Origin: SVQP01 sp045594445
Lineage (GTDB): Bacteria > Bacillota > Clostridia > Oscillospirales > CAG-272
DNA: 18,597 nucleotides
Assembly (NCBI GenBank): GCA_045594445.1
Contig: JAZNYL010000015.1
Location: 1-18,597 of the forward strand
Direction: 5' to 3'
In this document: positions 6,808 to 14,545 of the stretch, piece after piece
Layout: every line of letters starts with the position of its first letter
How positions within the stretch are numbered: the first letter of the stretch is position 1
Translations under genes and position numbers: made by a program
Notes under the pieces: generated by a model
What the model was told of the DNA's origin: nothing
Databases searched by the model: none
The model's input: the letters and a program-made list of their open reading frames with translations, nothing else

Positions 6808-8316
6808 TTAGTATTCCAACTCAGCCAGATACTCGTTGATCTTGTTCAGTGCTTTATCCGCACTCTTCTGCCACTTGGTCAGCGTGGAGCCGAGCTTGGT
6901 GGACTTGCCGGAGAACAGAGGACGCAGCTGGTCACGGATGGACTGGCCGCCGTTGTTCATAATGATGTTGGAGCATGCGCCAACAAAGTCAAAGGTCAAG
7001 GAATTATAGATCAGGTCCAGCATTTCCTTGGACTCGGGGTTCTGCAGATACTGGTAAGAAAGCGCGGTGGAATAGTATGCATCCACAACGGTTTCATAGC
7101 TTTCGGAGGCCATGCACTCAAGCACTGCGCCCATCATAGCCATGGTATCCTCGTCAGAGATCGAGCTGGAAACACCGATACCGGTTACCTGGTCCTGCAC
7201 GTAGGTTGCATAGTTTTCCTGATTCTCGTCAAACTTGGGCATGGGAGCGATACCGTAGTCAAATTCTGCCAGGTCACCAACGTTGGTCTCCAGAGCAAAT
7301 ACCTGCACGGTTGCCATCATGCTCTTGCTTGATGCGAATGCCTCAACGATATCGGTCTTACCCGTATCATCCACGGTCGCGCCCTTGAATACGTAGGTAG
7401 ACGCGTTATTATAGAGCGCCTGCACCTTCTCGCAAAGGTCAACTGTTCTTGCAAACTGATCGGTGTTATAGTACCACTCGCCGTCCTCGTTCTTGCTGAC
7501 CAGCTGAATATCCGCTGCTACGCAGTAGGGGTCAACGCTGACCGTGTCACCCGTGATCAGACCGTACATATCGCGGTCGTCTCTCTTGTTAACGGTCGTG
7601 CCGCTATCCTGATATCTGTCTGCAATAATCTGATTCTGATAATCCAGCGTCCACTCACCGTTGTTGACCACCTCGTAAAGATCGGTCTCGCCAAGGTCAT
7701 TGAACACTTCTCTGTTATAAACGGTGACGAACATGTAACGGAACATGGAAAGTGCAATCGCACCGGAGGCTAAGTACTGCTTATTGTTTTCGCCGAACGA
7801 AACGATATCGTTATAGCCCTGCGTCCAATAATACTTATCAAGATCCACGTACTGCAGGTCGCGCAGATTGAGGAACTCGCCCTTAAGCACTGCCTGAATA
7901 ATGATGTAGGTGGAGTCGGCTATGATGTCATAATCCGAAGAGCCGCTCTTGACCGCCGTACTGTGCTTAGCTGTCGGGTCGGTATCATCCATCAGCATTT
8001 CCAGCGCAATGCCCAGTCTGTCTTCAATTGCAATATTTCTGGTATACACAGCGTGCGCAACCACGTCACTCTGCGTATCGGTGTTGGATTCTGCATAGAA
8101 TTCGTCGTTTACACCAAACTTGTCTCTGGAGAGAATGGTTACGGTCTCGTCACCGAAATCCAGCTCCGGCACATTATCACTGTAATTGGGGTCGCCTGTT
8201 TCCACCTCGGACTGCGCGCCTTGAGTTTCACCCTCGGGCTCACCCGTATCCGCACAAGCAACCAGCAAGGATGCAAGCATCAGAAGTGCCAGCAGCAGGC
8301 TAAGCGTCTTTTTCAT
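6808..8316 (-). CDS. Extracellular solute-binding lipoprotein (ABC-transporter type)
   Basis: The 502-residue protein starts with a lipoprotein signal: KK at 2-3, a leucine-rich core (5-18) and a lipobox LVAC with the lipidated Cys at 21. A Gly/Glu/Asp-rich linker (about 22-50) is followed by a two-lobed binding domain of the carbohydrate-type SBP kind (for example TVTILSRD near 59-66, SSDYDIIADSTY near 125-136, and a conserved GEWTLD). It should be anchored outside the membrane and deliver a ligand, probably a sugar or oligosaccharide, to an ABC permease. No permease or ATPase gene lies in the window, so it is an orphan here. A longer frame starts at 8376, but that codon lies in the -10 box; the ATG at 8316, nine bases after GGAGG, is chosen. 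Family good; ligand unknown. Confidence 0.88.
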   Translation of the reverse strand: MKKTLSLLLALLMLASLLVACADTGEPEGETQGAQSEVETGDPNYSDNVPELDFGDETVTILSRDKFGVNDEFYAESNTDTQSDVVAHAVYTRNIAIEDRLGIALEMLMDDTDPTAKHSTAVKSGSSDYDIIADSTYIIIQAVLKGEFLNLRDLQYVDLDKYYWTQGYNDIVSFGENNKQYLASGAIALSMFRYMFVTVYNREVFNDLGETDLYEVVNNGEWTLDYQNQIIADRYQDSGTTVNKRDDRDMYGLITGDTVSVDPYCVAADIQLVSKNEDGEWYYNTDQFARTVDLCEKVQALYNNASTYVFKGATVDDTGKTDIVEAFASSKSMMATVQVFALETNVGDLAEFDYGIAPMPKFDENQENYATYVQDQVTGIGVSSSISDEDTMAMMGAVLECMASESYETVVDAYYSTALSYQYLQNPESKEMLDLIYNSLTFDFVGACSNIIMNNGGQSIRDQLRPLFSGKSTKLGSTLTKWQKSADKALNKINEYLAELEY

Positions 8317-8374
8317 ATCAATATACCTCCGAAATATTCCAATGCGGGCATACTCCGCCCATCTTGTATCTTCC

Positions 8375-8403
8375 ATTTTACACTACATTTTCCATTATGT
8401 CAA
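8375..8403 (-). promoter_or_regulatory. Promoter of the solute-binding lipoprotein
   Basis: On the minus strand TTGACA (8398-8403), a 17-bp spacer and TAAAAT (8375-8380) predict a start near 8368 and a leader of about 50 bases. The leader contains a small GGGC/GCCC hairpin before the ribosome site. Confidence 0.8.
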
Positions 8404-8445
8404 GAGGGTTTCCAAGTCCTGCGGCTTTTTTGTGCAAAATGCCAA

Positions 8446-8475
8446 GCAGCGGAAAGCAATCATGCTTTCCGCTGC
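8446..8475. terminator. Terminator hairpin after pepD
   Basis: A perfect 12-bp stem, GCAGCGGAAAGC (8446-8457) with GCTTTCCGCTGC (8464-8475), starts 12 bases after the pepD stop. On the minus strand only a weak T tract follows (TTGGCATTTTGC); on the plus strand it is followed by seven Ts. It could act in both directions. Confidence 0.7.
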
Positions 8476-8487
8476 GTTTTTTTCGAT

Positions 8488-9921
8488 TTACTGCGCCATA
8501 ATTTTTGCAATGACCTGCCAGAAGCGTTCGCAGGAGGCAAGGTCAAGGCGCTCGTCGGGAGAGTGGATGCCGCGCATATTGGGGCCAACAGAAATCATGT
8601 CCATCAGGGGCAGCTTGGAGCGAATGATACCGCACTCCAGTCCTGCGTGAATGACGCTGACCTCGGGAGTCTTGTCAAACAGCTCGCGATACGCTGCCAG
8701 ATACTGATCGCGGATCGGAGATTCCACGGCATAGCTCCAGCCGGGATAGCGGGAGTGATGGCGCGTGCTGCCGCCGCAAAGCATTGCCAGCGCGTCCAGA
8801 TCGTCAATCGAAGCATCCAACTGGCTTTCAATCGCTGAGCGGGAGGAAAGCGTAAGATGCACGCTGCCCTGCTCTGTACGCACGATACCCAGATTACGGG
8901 AATACTCCACCAATCCTTCAATATTGTTGCTCATGGCAAGCACGCCGTTTGCCACCGTGCCCATCGCACAGATCACGCGTGCGGTGCTGCTCTTATCCAT
9001 GCAGGTCTTGGGAGCCTTCAGCGTATTGCATTGCATGAAAAATCCCGCATCAGCAGCGCAAAGCTCGGCCTTGATCTCATTGGTCAGCTTAGCAACCTTG
9101 GCAGGCATGGTCATCAGGCCCTTGCCGCACACCACGGCCACGCACTCGCGCGGAATGGCGTTATCCTTACTGCCGCCCTCAACAAAGCAAAGTTTGAAAT
9201 CATATTCCTTGGAAAGCGCAAGCAGCATTCTGCCCATCATCTTGTTGGCGTTGGCTCTGCCGCGATGCACGTCTGCGCCCGAGTGACCGCCCGCAAGACC
9301 GCCCAGCTTGATTTCCACCGCCATGCTTTCGGCCTTTTCGTATGCCACGGGAACGGTCAGGTCGGTGCGCAAGCCACCTGCGCAGCCTGCGGTTACGAAA
9401 GCCTCGTCCTCGCTGTCCATATTGATCATACGTGTGGCGCTGATCAGCGAATAATCAAAGCTCTCTGCGCCAAGGAGTCCGACCTCCTCTTCTACCGTGA
9501 ACAGACATTCCACGGCAGGATGCGGCATCTGACCGTCTAAGATCGCCAGCATCATGGCAACGGCAATGCCGTCGTCGCCGCCAAGCGTGGTTCCCTTTGC
9601 GCCAAGCCAGCCGTCCTCAACAAACAATTTGAGTCCGTCGCGCAGGAAATCATGCACGGTATCGTTATTTTTCTCGCACACCATGTCGGTATGTCCCTGC
9701 AGCAAAATGGCAGGGCGATCCTCAAGTCCTGCGGTAGCAGGCGCTTTGATAAAGACGTTGTTGACGCGGTCACGGTGATACTCAAGGCCACGCGACATGG
9801 CAAACGCCACCAGATAATCCGCAATTGCCGCCTCGTTGCCCGAACCGTGCGGAATGGCGCAAATGTCCTCGAAGTATTCAAAAAGCTTGGCGGGCTTGTA
9901 GCCCTTGATGATATATTCCAT
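8488..9921 (-). CDS. pepD: Aminoacyl-histidine dipeptidase (M20C)
   Basis: PepD (Xaa-His dipeptidase, carnosinase-like) is a cytoplasmic di-zinc peptidase that cleaves dipeptides. The 477-residue protein matches family length and has all metal and catalytic motifs: IPHGSGNE (23-30), QGHTDMV with His77 and Asp79, LGGDDGIAV with Asp116, the general-base region TVEEEVGL (Glu144-146), NMDSED with Asp169, a GGHSGAD dimerisation-domain motif, and a C-terminal GIHSPDER (His453). The ATG at 9921 follows AGAGG by eight bases. It starts 12 bases after the mreB stop and has no promoter of its own, so the two form an operon read from the mreB promoter. The physiological substrate is probably short peptides from protein turnover. 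Confidence 0.95.
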   Translation of the reverse strand: MEYIIKGYKPAKLFEYFEDICAIPHGSGNEAAIADYLVAFAMSRGLEYHRDRVNNVFIKAPATAGLEDRPAILLQGHTDMVCEKNNDTVHDFLRDGLKLFVEDGWLGAKGTTLGGDDGIAVAMMLAILDGQMPHPAVECLFTVEEEVGLLGAESFDYSLISATRMINMDSEDEAFVTAGCAGGLRTDLTVPVAYEKAESMAVEIKLGGLAGGHSGADVHRGRANANKMMGRMLLALSKEYDFKLCFVEGGSKDNAIPRECVAVVCGKGLMTMPAKVAKLTNEIKAELCAADAGFFMQCNTLKAPKTCMDKSSTARVICAMGTVANGVLAMSNNIEGLVEYSRNLGIVRTEQGSVHLTLSSRSAIESQLDASIDDLDALAMLCGGSTRHHSRYPGWSYAVESPIRDQYLAAYRELFDKTPEVSVIHAGLECGIIRSKLPLMDMISVGPNMRGIHSPDERLDLASCERFWQVIAKIMAQ

Positions 9922-9933
9922 GGTAAAATCCTC

Positions 9934-10992
9934 TTATTTCTTATTATTCGGCTTGGTATCCGCGTCACGCGTCAAGCCACCCACCGTATCGCGGAACTGG
10001 CTGATGCCCGAGAGGTACTTGCCCGTACCCATGGCAACGCAGGAGATGGGATTCTTGGCAACCGTGGTCTTGATGCCTGTCACGCGCGTGATCAGCTTAT
10101 CAAGGCCGTAAAGCAAGCTGCCGCCGCCTGCCATATAAATGCCGTTTTTGAGAATGTCGCCCAAAAGATCCGGGGGCGTGCGCTCAATGATGGCGCAAAC
10201 AGAGTCCAGAATTGCGGTCACGGGCTCAATCATAGCCTCCATCATTTCCTTGGAGGAAAGCGTAATGACGCGGGGCATGCCCGTACCCAGATCGCGTCCC
10301 TTGACCTGAATGGTCTTGGCCTCACCGTGATCGTACACCGCACCGATCTGAATTTTGATGGCTTCTGCGGTGCGCTCACCGATCAAGAGATTATACTGAC
10401 GGCGCACGTACTGCATGATGGCAAGGTCGAACTTATCGCCCGCGATCTTGACCGATTCGGAGACCACGATACCGCCCATGGCAACCACGGCAATATCGGT
10501 GGTGCCACCGCCGACGTCGATAATCATATTACCGATCGGAGAATTGATGTCCACACCTGCGCCCATCAGCGCCGCCTTTGGCTCTTCCAGCAAGAAAGTC
10601 TTGCGCGCACCCGCCTCGGCAGCAGCGTCCAGCACGGCACGCTCCTCCACCTCGGTAATCCCGGTAGGCACGCCGATCATAACGCGCGGACGAAACACGG
10701 TATTGCCGCAGGCGCGGCGAATAAAGTACTGGAGCATATGCAGAGTGACGTCATACTGACTGATCACACCGTTTTTGAGAGGTCGCATGGTGGTGATATG
10801 GTCGGGAGTTCTGCCAATCATGGCAAGGGCCTCCTTACCCACCTTGACGACCTTATCGGTGGTGGTATCCACAGCGACAACGCTGGGCTCGTTGAGCACG
10901 ATGCCCTTCCCGTCAACGTGGACCAGCACGGTACAAGTACCCAGGTCGATACCGATATCGCGACTCAGATTCAGGTTCAATTTCTCAAGCAC
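9934..10992 (-). CDS. mreB: MreB/Mbl family actin-like cell-shape protein
   Basis: MreB polymerises under the membrane and guides the elongation-phase cell-wall machinery. The protein carries the actin fold nucleotide motifs: phosphate-1 DIGIDLGT, EEPKAALMGAG, phosphate-2 IIDVGGGTTDIAVV and the adenosine motif GIYMAGGGSLLYG, with a charged tail DADTKPNNKK. An ATG at 11022 is in frame, but the promoter would start RNA at about 11024, leaving it practically leaderless. A GTG at 10992 lies eight bases after a perfect GGAGG (11001-11005) and gives 352 residues beginning MLEKLNLNLSRDIGIDLG. The GTG is therefore preferred. MreC and MreD are not adjacent, so this may be the Mbl-type paralogue; sequence alone does not settle MreB against Mbl. 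Confidence 0.93.
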   Translation of the reverse strand: MLEKLNLNLSRDIGIDLGTCTVLVHVDGKGIVLNEPSVVAVDTTTDKVVKVGKEALAMIGRTPDHITTMRPLKNGVISQYDVTLHMLQYFIRRACGNTVFRPRVMIGVPTGITEVEERAVLDAAAEAGARKTFLLEEPKAALMGAGVDINSPIGNMIIDVGGGTTDIAVVAMGGIVVSESVKIAGDKFDLAIMQYVRRQYNLLIGERTAEAIKIQIGAVYDHGEAKTIQVKGRDLGTGMPRVITLSSKEMMEAMIEPVTAILDSVCAIIERTPPDLLGDILKNGIYMAGGGSLLYGLDKLITRVTGIKTTVAKNPISCVAMGTGKYLSGISQFRDTVGGLTRDADTKPNNKK

Positions 10993-11030
10993 TTCTATGT
11001 CCTCCAAAGTGTATACAAACATCCAAGATA

Positions 11031-11059
11031 ATTATACTACAAGGAGGAAGGAAAGTCAA
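11031..11059 (-). promoter_or_regulatory. mreB-pepD promoter
   Basis: On the minus strand TTGACT (11054-11059), a 17-bp spacer and consensus TATAAT (11031-11036) predict a start near 11024. Its placement decides the mreB start codon in favour of GTG at 10992. Confidence 0.8.
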
Positions 11060-11077
11060 GCCATACGGCCCCCCAAG

Positions 11078-11475
11078 CGATGAAAAGTTTTCGCAGCGCG
11101 CCACCCAAACGGACCGCCCCCGCAGAATAAAAGTTTTCGCCCGCCTTTTTCAAAAGGCGGCGCAGGTCGAGGGCGCGAAGCCCTCGTCGCGCTCCGCAGA
11201 GCGCGAAACTCCTTTATCGTTCGAAAGCGCCCGAAAAAGGGTGAATTTTTCGTCGTAGACGAAAAAGAGGGAGAAAACCACAAGTGGGGTTTTCTCCCTG
11301 ATTCTTATACATTGAGCAAATTCTCTCCGTTCTTTTTCTTGGCTATGTAGCCGCAAGAAAAAGAACCAAAAAGAACGGCGGTAGAAGTGTTTCGCTCGTT
11401 GCGACGAGCGACGAGGGCTTCGCGCCCTCGACCAGCGCCGCCTTTTGAAAAAGGCGGGCGAAAACTTTCATGAGG
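11078..11475. repeat. Hairpin-repeat locus 2 with 61-bp inverted arms
   Basis: Bases 11130-11190 and 11408-11468 are inverted repeats identical at 60 of 61 positions. A full plus-oriented unit spans about 11308-11475: ATTGAGCAAATTCTCTC, the core hairpin TTCTTTTTCTTG/CAAGAAAAAGAA (11330-11341/11354-11365), CGCTCGT-TGCG-ACGAGCG (11393-11410), the CGAGGGC hairpin, CCGCCTTTT-GA-AAAAGGCGG (11438-11457) and AAAACTTTCAT. The left arm is a partial minus-oriented unit with CGCGCTC-TGCG-GAGCGCG (11188-11205). Between the arms are two further hairpins (about 11236-11256; 11268-11279/11288-11299). A truncated extra end, GATGAAAAGTTTTCGC, begins near 11080. No gene is seen in 11060-11491. Confidence 0.88.
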
Positions 11476-11491
11476 TTTGCTTGCGCGTCAC

Positions 11492-11902
11492 TTACTTCAA
11501 AAAATCCGGTCCGAAGCCGTAAGGCAGCAGCTCGGACAGCGTGACCGCTTTGTATGCGCCGCCCTTATCGATCAGGTACACCTTGAACGCATCGGGATCG
11601 CAAAACTCGCGCAGCACCTGTCTGCACACGCCGCAGGGCGGAAAGCTGCCTTCGATCTCTTCTTTGTTTCCGCCGCAGACCGCGATGGCCTCGAATTCCT
11701 TCTCGCCCTCGCTGACCGCCTTGAATACCGCCACTCGCTCTGCGCACACGGTGGGTGTATACGACGCATTTTCAATATTGCATCCCAGATACACCTTTCC
11801 CGATTTGGCAAGCAGCGCAGCACCCACGCGGTAGCCCGAATAGGGCGCGTAGGCCGATTTTCTTGCTTCAATTGCCATTTCTATCAGCTTTTCTGGTGTC
11901 AT
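11492..11902 (-). CDS. cdd: Cytidine deaminase
   Basis: Cdd converts cytidine and deoxycytidine to uridine and deoxyuridine in pyrimidine salvage. The 136-residue length is that of the small tetrameric zinc enzymes. Visible are APYSGYRVGAALL (19-31), the proton shuttle and first zinc ligand in TVCAERVAVF (Cys53, Glu55), and PPCGVCRQVLREF with zinc ligands Cys90 and Cys93. The ATG at 11902 comes one base after the deoB stop codon, and its ribosome site GGAGG is made of the last deoB codons, so translation should be coupled. It is the last gene of the HD-deoD-deoB-cdd operon. No typical terminator follows; hairpin-repeat locus 2 begins about 16-23 bases after the stop. Confidence 0.96.
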   Translation of the reverse strand: MTPEKLIEMAIEARKSAYAPYSGYRVGAALLAKSGKVYLGCNIENASYTPTVCAERVAVFKAVSEGEKEFEAIAVCGGNKEEIEGSFPPCGVCRQVLREFCDPDAFKVYLIDKGGAYKAVTLSELLPYGFGPDFLK

Positions 11903-11903
11903 A

Positions 11904-13058
11904 TTAACCTCCTAAAACCTGACCGCTCACGCCATTCACGCCAAACTCGGCGGCAATGGTAGCGGCAACTGCATCAAAACCGTAAACCGTACCAAAGTCG
12001 CGGCTCTCCATGCCCTTTTTGTACATCAGCAGCGGCACGTACTCTCTTGTGTGGTCGGTGGTCTTGGTATAGCCCGGGTCGCAGCCGTGGTCAGCCGTGA
12101 TCATGAGCAAGTCGTCCTCTCTCATGCCGGGGATAAAGGTATTCAAAAATTCGTCAAATGCGCTGAGCGCCTTGGCGTATCCCACCGCGTCGCGACGGTG
12201 ACCGTACACCATATCAAAATCCACCAGATTGACAAAGCAAAGGCCTTCAAAGTCCTTGCCCTGCAGCTCCAGCGTCTTTTGCATGCCTGCAGTATTGTTT
12301 GGGGTATAATACGACTCGGTAATGCCGCTGCCCGCAAAAATGTCCTTGATTTTGCCGACCGCCAGCACGTCGTATCCCGCGTCCTTCATGCGATCCAGCA
12401 AGGTCGCCTTGGGAGGCACGAGCGAATAGTCGTGTCTGCCGCCGGAGCGCACGTAGTTCGGATACTCCCCTTCAAACGGGCGCGCAATCACACGGCCGAC
12501 GCCATGCTTGCCCACAAGCAGGCTTCTTGCGATCTCGCAGTATTCGTAAAGCTGTTCCAAAGGTACAATGCTCTGATGCGCCGCGATCTGGAACACGCTG
12601 TCCGCCGAGGTATATACGATCAGATCCCCCGTGGCAAGATGCTCTCTGCCATAGTCGCGAATGACGTCTGTGCCCGAGTAAGGCTTGTTGCACAGTACTC
12701 CCCTTCCGGTCTTGGCACGGAAAGGCGCGAGCAATTCCTCGGGAAAGCCCTCGGGATAGGTGGGCAGCGGACTTTCGGACACAAGGCCGGTCAGCTCCCA
12801 ATGGCCGATGGTGGTGTCCTTGCCTGCCGATTTTTCGCGCAGTCTGGCATAAGAGCCAATGGGCGTGCTCACACCGGGCAAGCACTCCACGCCCTCAATA
12901 TTGCCAAGACCAAGCTTTTGCATATTAGGAACGTGCAAGGCGTCGGTTTTGCAAACGGTGCCCAGCGTGTTGACGCCCTCGTCACCAAACGCGGGGCTGT
13001 CCGGGCATTGACCGATACCGAAGCTGTCCAGCACGATCAAAAATACTCTTTTACTCAT
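11904..13058 (-). CDS. deoB: Phosphopentomutase
   Basis: DeoB interconverts (deoxy)ribose-1-phosphate and -5-phosphate, linking nucleoside cleavage to central carbon metabolism. From the ATG at 13058 it has 384 residues, close to the usual 390. The alkaline-phosphatase-fold motifs are present: VLDSFGIGQCPD with metal ligand Asp11 (9-20), the phosphorylated threonine in GKDTTIGHWE (Thr82), TADHGCD (321-327) and TTDHTREYVPLL (333-344). The ATG overlaps the deoD stop as ATGA, giving coupled translation. The open frame extends upstream to 13265 through deoD, but that part is an overlapping wrong-frame read with no ribosome site and is left out. Confidence 0.96.
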   Translation of the reverse strand: MSKRVFLIVLDSFGIGQCPDSPAFGDEGVNTLGTVCKTDALHVPNMQKLGLGNIEGVECLPGVSTPIGSYARLREKSAGKDTTIGHWELTGLVSESPLPTYPEGFPEELLAPFRAKTGRGVLCNKPYSGTDVIRDYGREHLATGDLIVYTSADSVFQIAAHQSIVPLEQLYEYCEIARSLLVGKHGVGRVIARPFEGEYPNYVRSGGRHDYSLVPPKATLLDRMKDAGYDVLAVGKIKDIFAGSGITESYYTPNNTAGMQKTLELQGKDFEGLCFVNLVDFDMVYGHRRDAVGYAKALSAFDEFLNTFIPGMREDDLLMITADHGCDPGYTKTTDHTREYVPLLMYKKGMESRDFGTVYGFDAVAATIAAEFGVNGVSGQVLGG

Positions 13059-13789
13059 AATTTCGCCATCTCCACAGCGGTATCCAGCGCGATCACCATC
13101 ATCTGCGTAAAGGTGTTCTGTCTTTCCTCTGCGGTGGTGACCTCGTGCGTCACAAGGCTGTCCGAGATGGTGCAGATGCACAGTCCGCGCTTGCCTGCGC
13201 GCGCTGCGTTCATATAAAGCGCGGCGGCCTCCATTTCCACGGCCATCACGCCCATCTTTGCCCACTTCATGGTATCGGTGGGGTCGTCGTTATAGAACAT
13301 ATCCGAGGACAGAATATTGCCCACGTGATAATTCACGCCCTGCTTTTGTGCCTGCTCGATGGCGGTGGACAGCAGCGTATAATCTGCGATGGGGGCAATA
13401 TTGCCGGGCAGATGATACTGCGCCGCAAAGCCGCCCTGGAAGCACGCGCCCTGGCCAAACACCACGTCACGCACGTGGATATGCGGCTGCAGAGAGCCTG
13501 CAGAGCCGACGCGGATGATGTTATCCACGTCAAAGAAATTGAACAGCTCGTAAGAATAGATGCCGATGGCAGGCATACCCATGCCACTTGCCATGACCGA
13601 TACGGGCGTACCCTTATACGTACCGGTATATCCATGCACACCGCGCACGTCGTTGACCAGCACGGGGTTTTCAAGGAAGGTCTTTGCGATAAATTCGCTT
13701 CTCTTGGGGTCACCGGGCATCAGCACGGTTTTTGCAAAGTCCTCAGGCTTTGCGTTTATATGAGGGGTCGGATAAGGCTTGTCAGACAT
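13055..13789 (-). CDS. deoD: Purine-nucleoside phosphorylase, DeoD type
   Basis: DeoD phosphorolyses purine (deoxy)nucleosides to the free base and (deoxy)ribose-1-phosphate, the substrate of the next gene product DeoB. The 244-residue protein is full length for the hexameric NP-I enzymes. Visible motifs are PHINAKPEDFAKTVLMPGDP (9-28), SGMGMPAIGIYSYEL with the phosphate/ribose pocket (68-82), VGSAGSL (94-100), VEMEAAALY (184-192) and the catalytic Asp210 in TISDSLVTHE. The ATG at 13789 follows AAAGGAG by eight bases and lies 28 bases downstream of the HD-hydrolase stop. Confidence 0.96.
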   Translation of the reverse strand: MSDKPYPTPHINAKPEDFAKTVLMPGDPKRSEFIAKTFLENPVLVNDVRGVHGYTGTYKGTPVSVMASGMGMPAIGIYSYELFNFFDVDNIIRVGSAGSLQPHIHVRDVVFGQGACFQGGFAAQYHLPGNIAPIADYTLLSTAIEQAQKQGVNYHVGNILSSDMFYNDDPTDTMKWAKMGVMAVEMEAAALYMNAARAGKRGLCICTISDSLVTHEVTTAEERQNTFTQMMVIALDTAVEMAKL

Positions 13790-13817
13790 AATCTCGTCTC
13801 CTTTATATCAAATATTT

Positions 13818-14420
13818 TTATTTCTTTTCGGGGCTGCCTTCCATGAAGTACGCAGCCTCCATGTCGGCCATGCAAAGGGCGTATGCCAGCGGGAACATTT
13901 CAAGAGCCTTGCCTACGTTACCGGGATCCTCGGTACCCGAAAAGCCCATGTGATAACGGATGGCAAACGCCTCGTCGCGGGTCAGCTTCATGTAGCCGGA
14001 TACGATGTAGACCGACTTTTCGCCGTGACCGTAAGGCAAATTGTCCTCAATGGTATAGTATGGCACGCTCTCCCACTTGCCAAACTCGTTTTTGACGTTG
14101 CGGAATGAGGTTTTATAGAAATTGACCTTGCAGACGTCGTGCAAAAGCGCCGCGATGGCAATGCTCTCCTCCGAGTAGGAAATGCCGTATACCTCCTTCA
14201 TACGCGGGCGGTTCAGAATGTCGTGCAGACATTCGTAGACGTTGAGGCTGTGGCGCAACAGTCCCCCTTCAAAGTTGCCGTGATAGCGCGTGCTTGCGGG
14301 AGCTGTGAAAAAGTCGCTTGCGTCCGAGTCAAGGAACGCCAGCAGCTTGTCCGCGCCCTCGCGCTTGATGTATTTGTTATAGATCTCCAAAAATCTCTGT
14401 TTATCCTCGTGCAGTTGCAT
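13818..14420 (-). CDS. HD-domain hydrolase, first gene of the nucleoside-salvage operon
   Basis: This is a 200-residue HD-superfamily metal-dependent phosphohydrolase. The fold's ligands are visible: GLLRHSLNVYE (His57), ALLHDVCKVNFYK (His94-Asp95), YGHGEKSVY (His132), AIRYHMGF (His157) and a late Asp186 in CMADMEAAYF. Small proteins of this kind are common in Clostridia and some phages and have no settled substrate; the type resembles the HD domain of the YhaM exoribonuclease without its OB domain. Its position ahead of deoD, deoB and cdd suggests release of nucleosides from nucleotides, or short-RNA turnover feeding them; this is inference. The ATG at 14420 follows GGAGG by six bases. An upstream in-frame ATG (14462) lies inside the promoter and is rejected. 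Confidence 0.88.
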   Translation of the reverse strand: MQLHEDKQRFLEIYNKYIKREGADKLLAFLDSDASDFFTAPASTRYHGNFEGGLLRHSLNVYECLHDILNRPRMKEVYGISYSEESIAIAALLHDVCKVNFYKTSFRNVKNEFGKWESVPYYTIEDNLPYGHGEKSVYIVSGYMKLTRDEAFAIRYHMGFSGTEDPGNVGKALEMFPLAYALCMADMEAAYFMEGSPEKK

Positions 14421-14452
14421 TTCGCACCTCCAAAGCGTTGTATTCCATATAC

Positions 14453-14481
14453 ATTTTACCATGTTTTTGCATAATTGTAAA
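14453..14481 (-). promoter_or_regulatory. Promoter of the HD-deoD-deoB-cdd operon
   Basis: On the minus strand TTTACA (14476-14481), a 17-bp spacer and TAAAAT (14453-14458) predict a start near 14446. A terminator lies just upstream at 14502-14525, so the four genes form an isolated transcription unit. No obvious operator or riboswitch fold is seen. Confidence 0.78.
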
Positions 14482-14501
14482 GAGGATTTACGCGATCAGA
14501 C

Positions 14502-14525
14502 AAAAAAACCCGCCGAAGCGGGTTT
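14502..14525 (-). terminator. Rho-independent terminator upstream of the salvage operon
   Basis: AAACCCGC (14506-14513) pairs with GCGGGTTT (14518-14525) around CGAA; on the minus strand seven Ts follow (14502-14508). It insulates the operon from MATE-gene read-through and is the second of two terminators after that gene. Confidence 0.88.
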
Positions 14526-14545
14526 CTAAGTAAACTGATCTCTTC

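Noticed and set aside
8316..8376. N-terminal extension of the lipoprotein from an ATG at 8376
   Set aside because: That codon lies in the predicted -10 box and would bury the lipoprotein signal peptide; the ATG at 8316 has a GGAGG site.
9652..11031. Long plus-strand open frame (459 codons) opposite pepD and mreB
   Set aside because: It is antisense to two genes with complete catalytic motifs, has no ribosome site and shows His/Gly-rich low-information sequence typical of the opposite strand of biased codons.
13059..13265. Upstream extension of deoB to 13265
   Set aside because: It overlaps deoD in another frame, lacks a ribosome site, and DeoB begins normally at MSKRVFLIVLDSFG.
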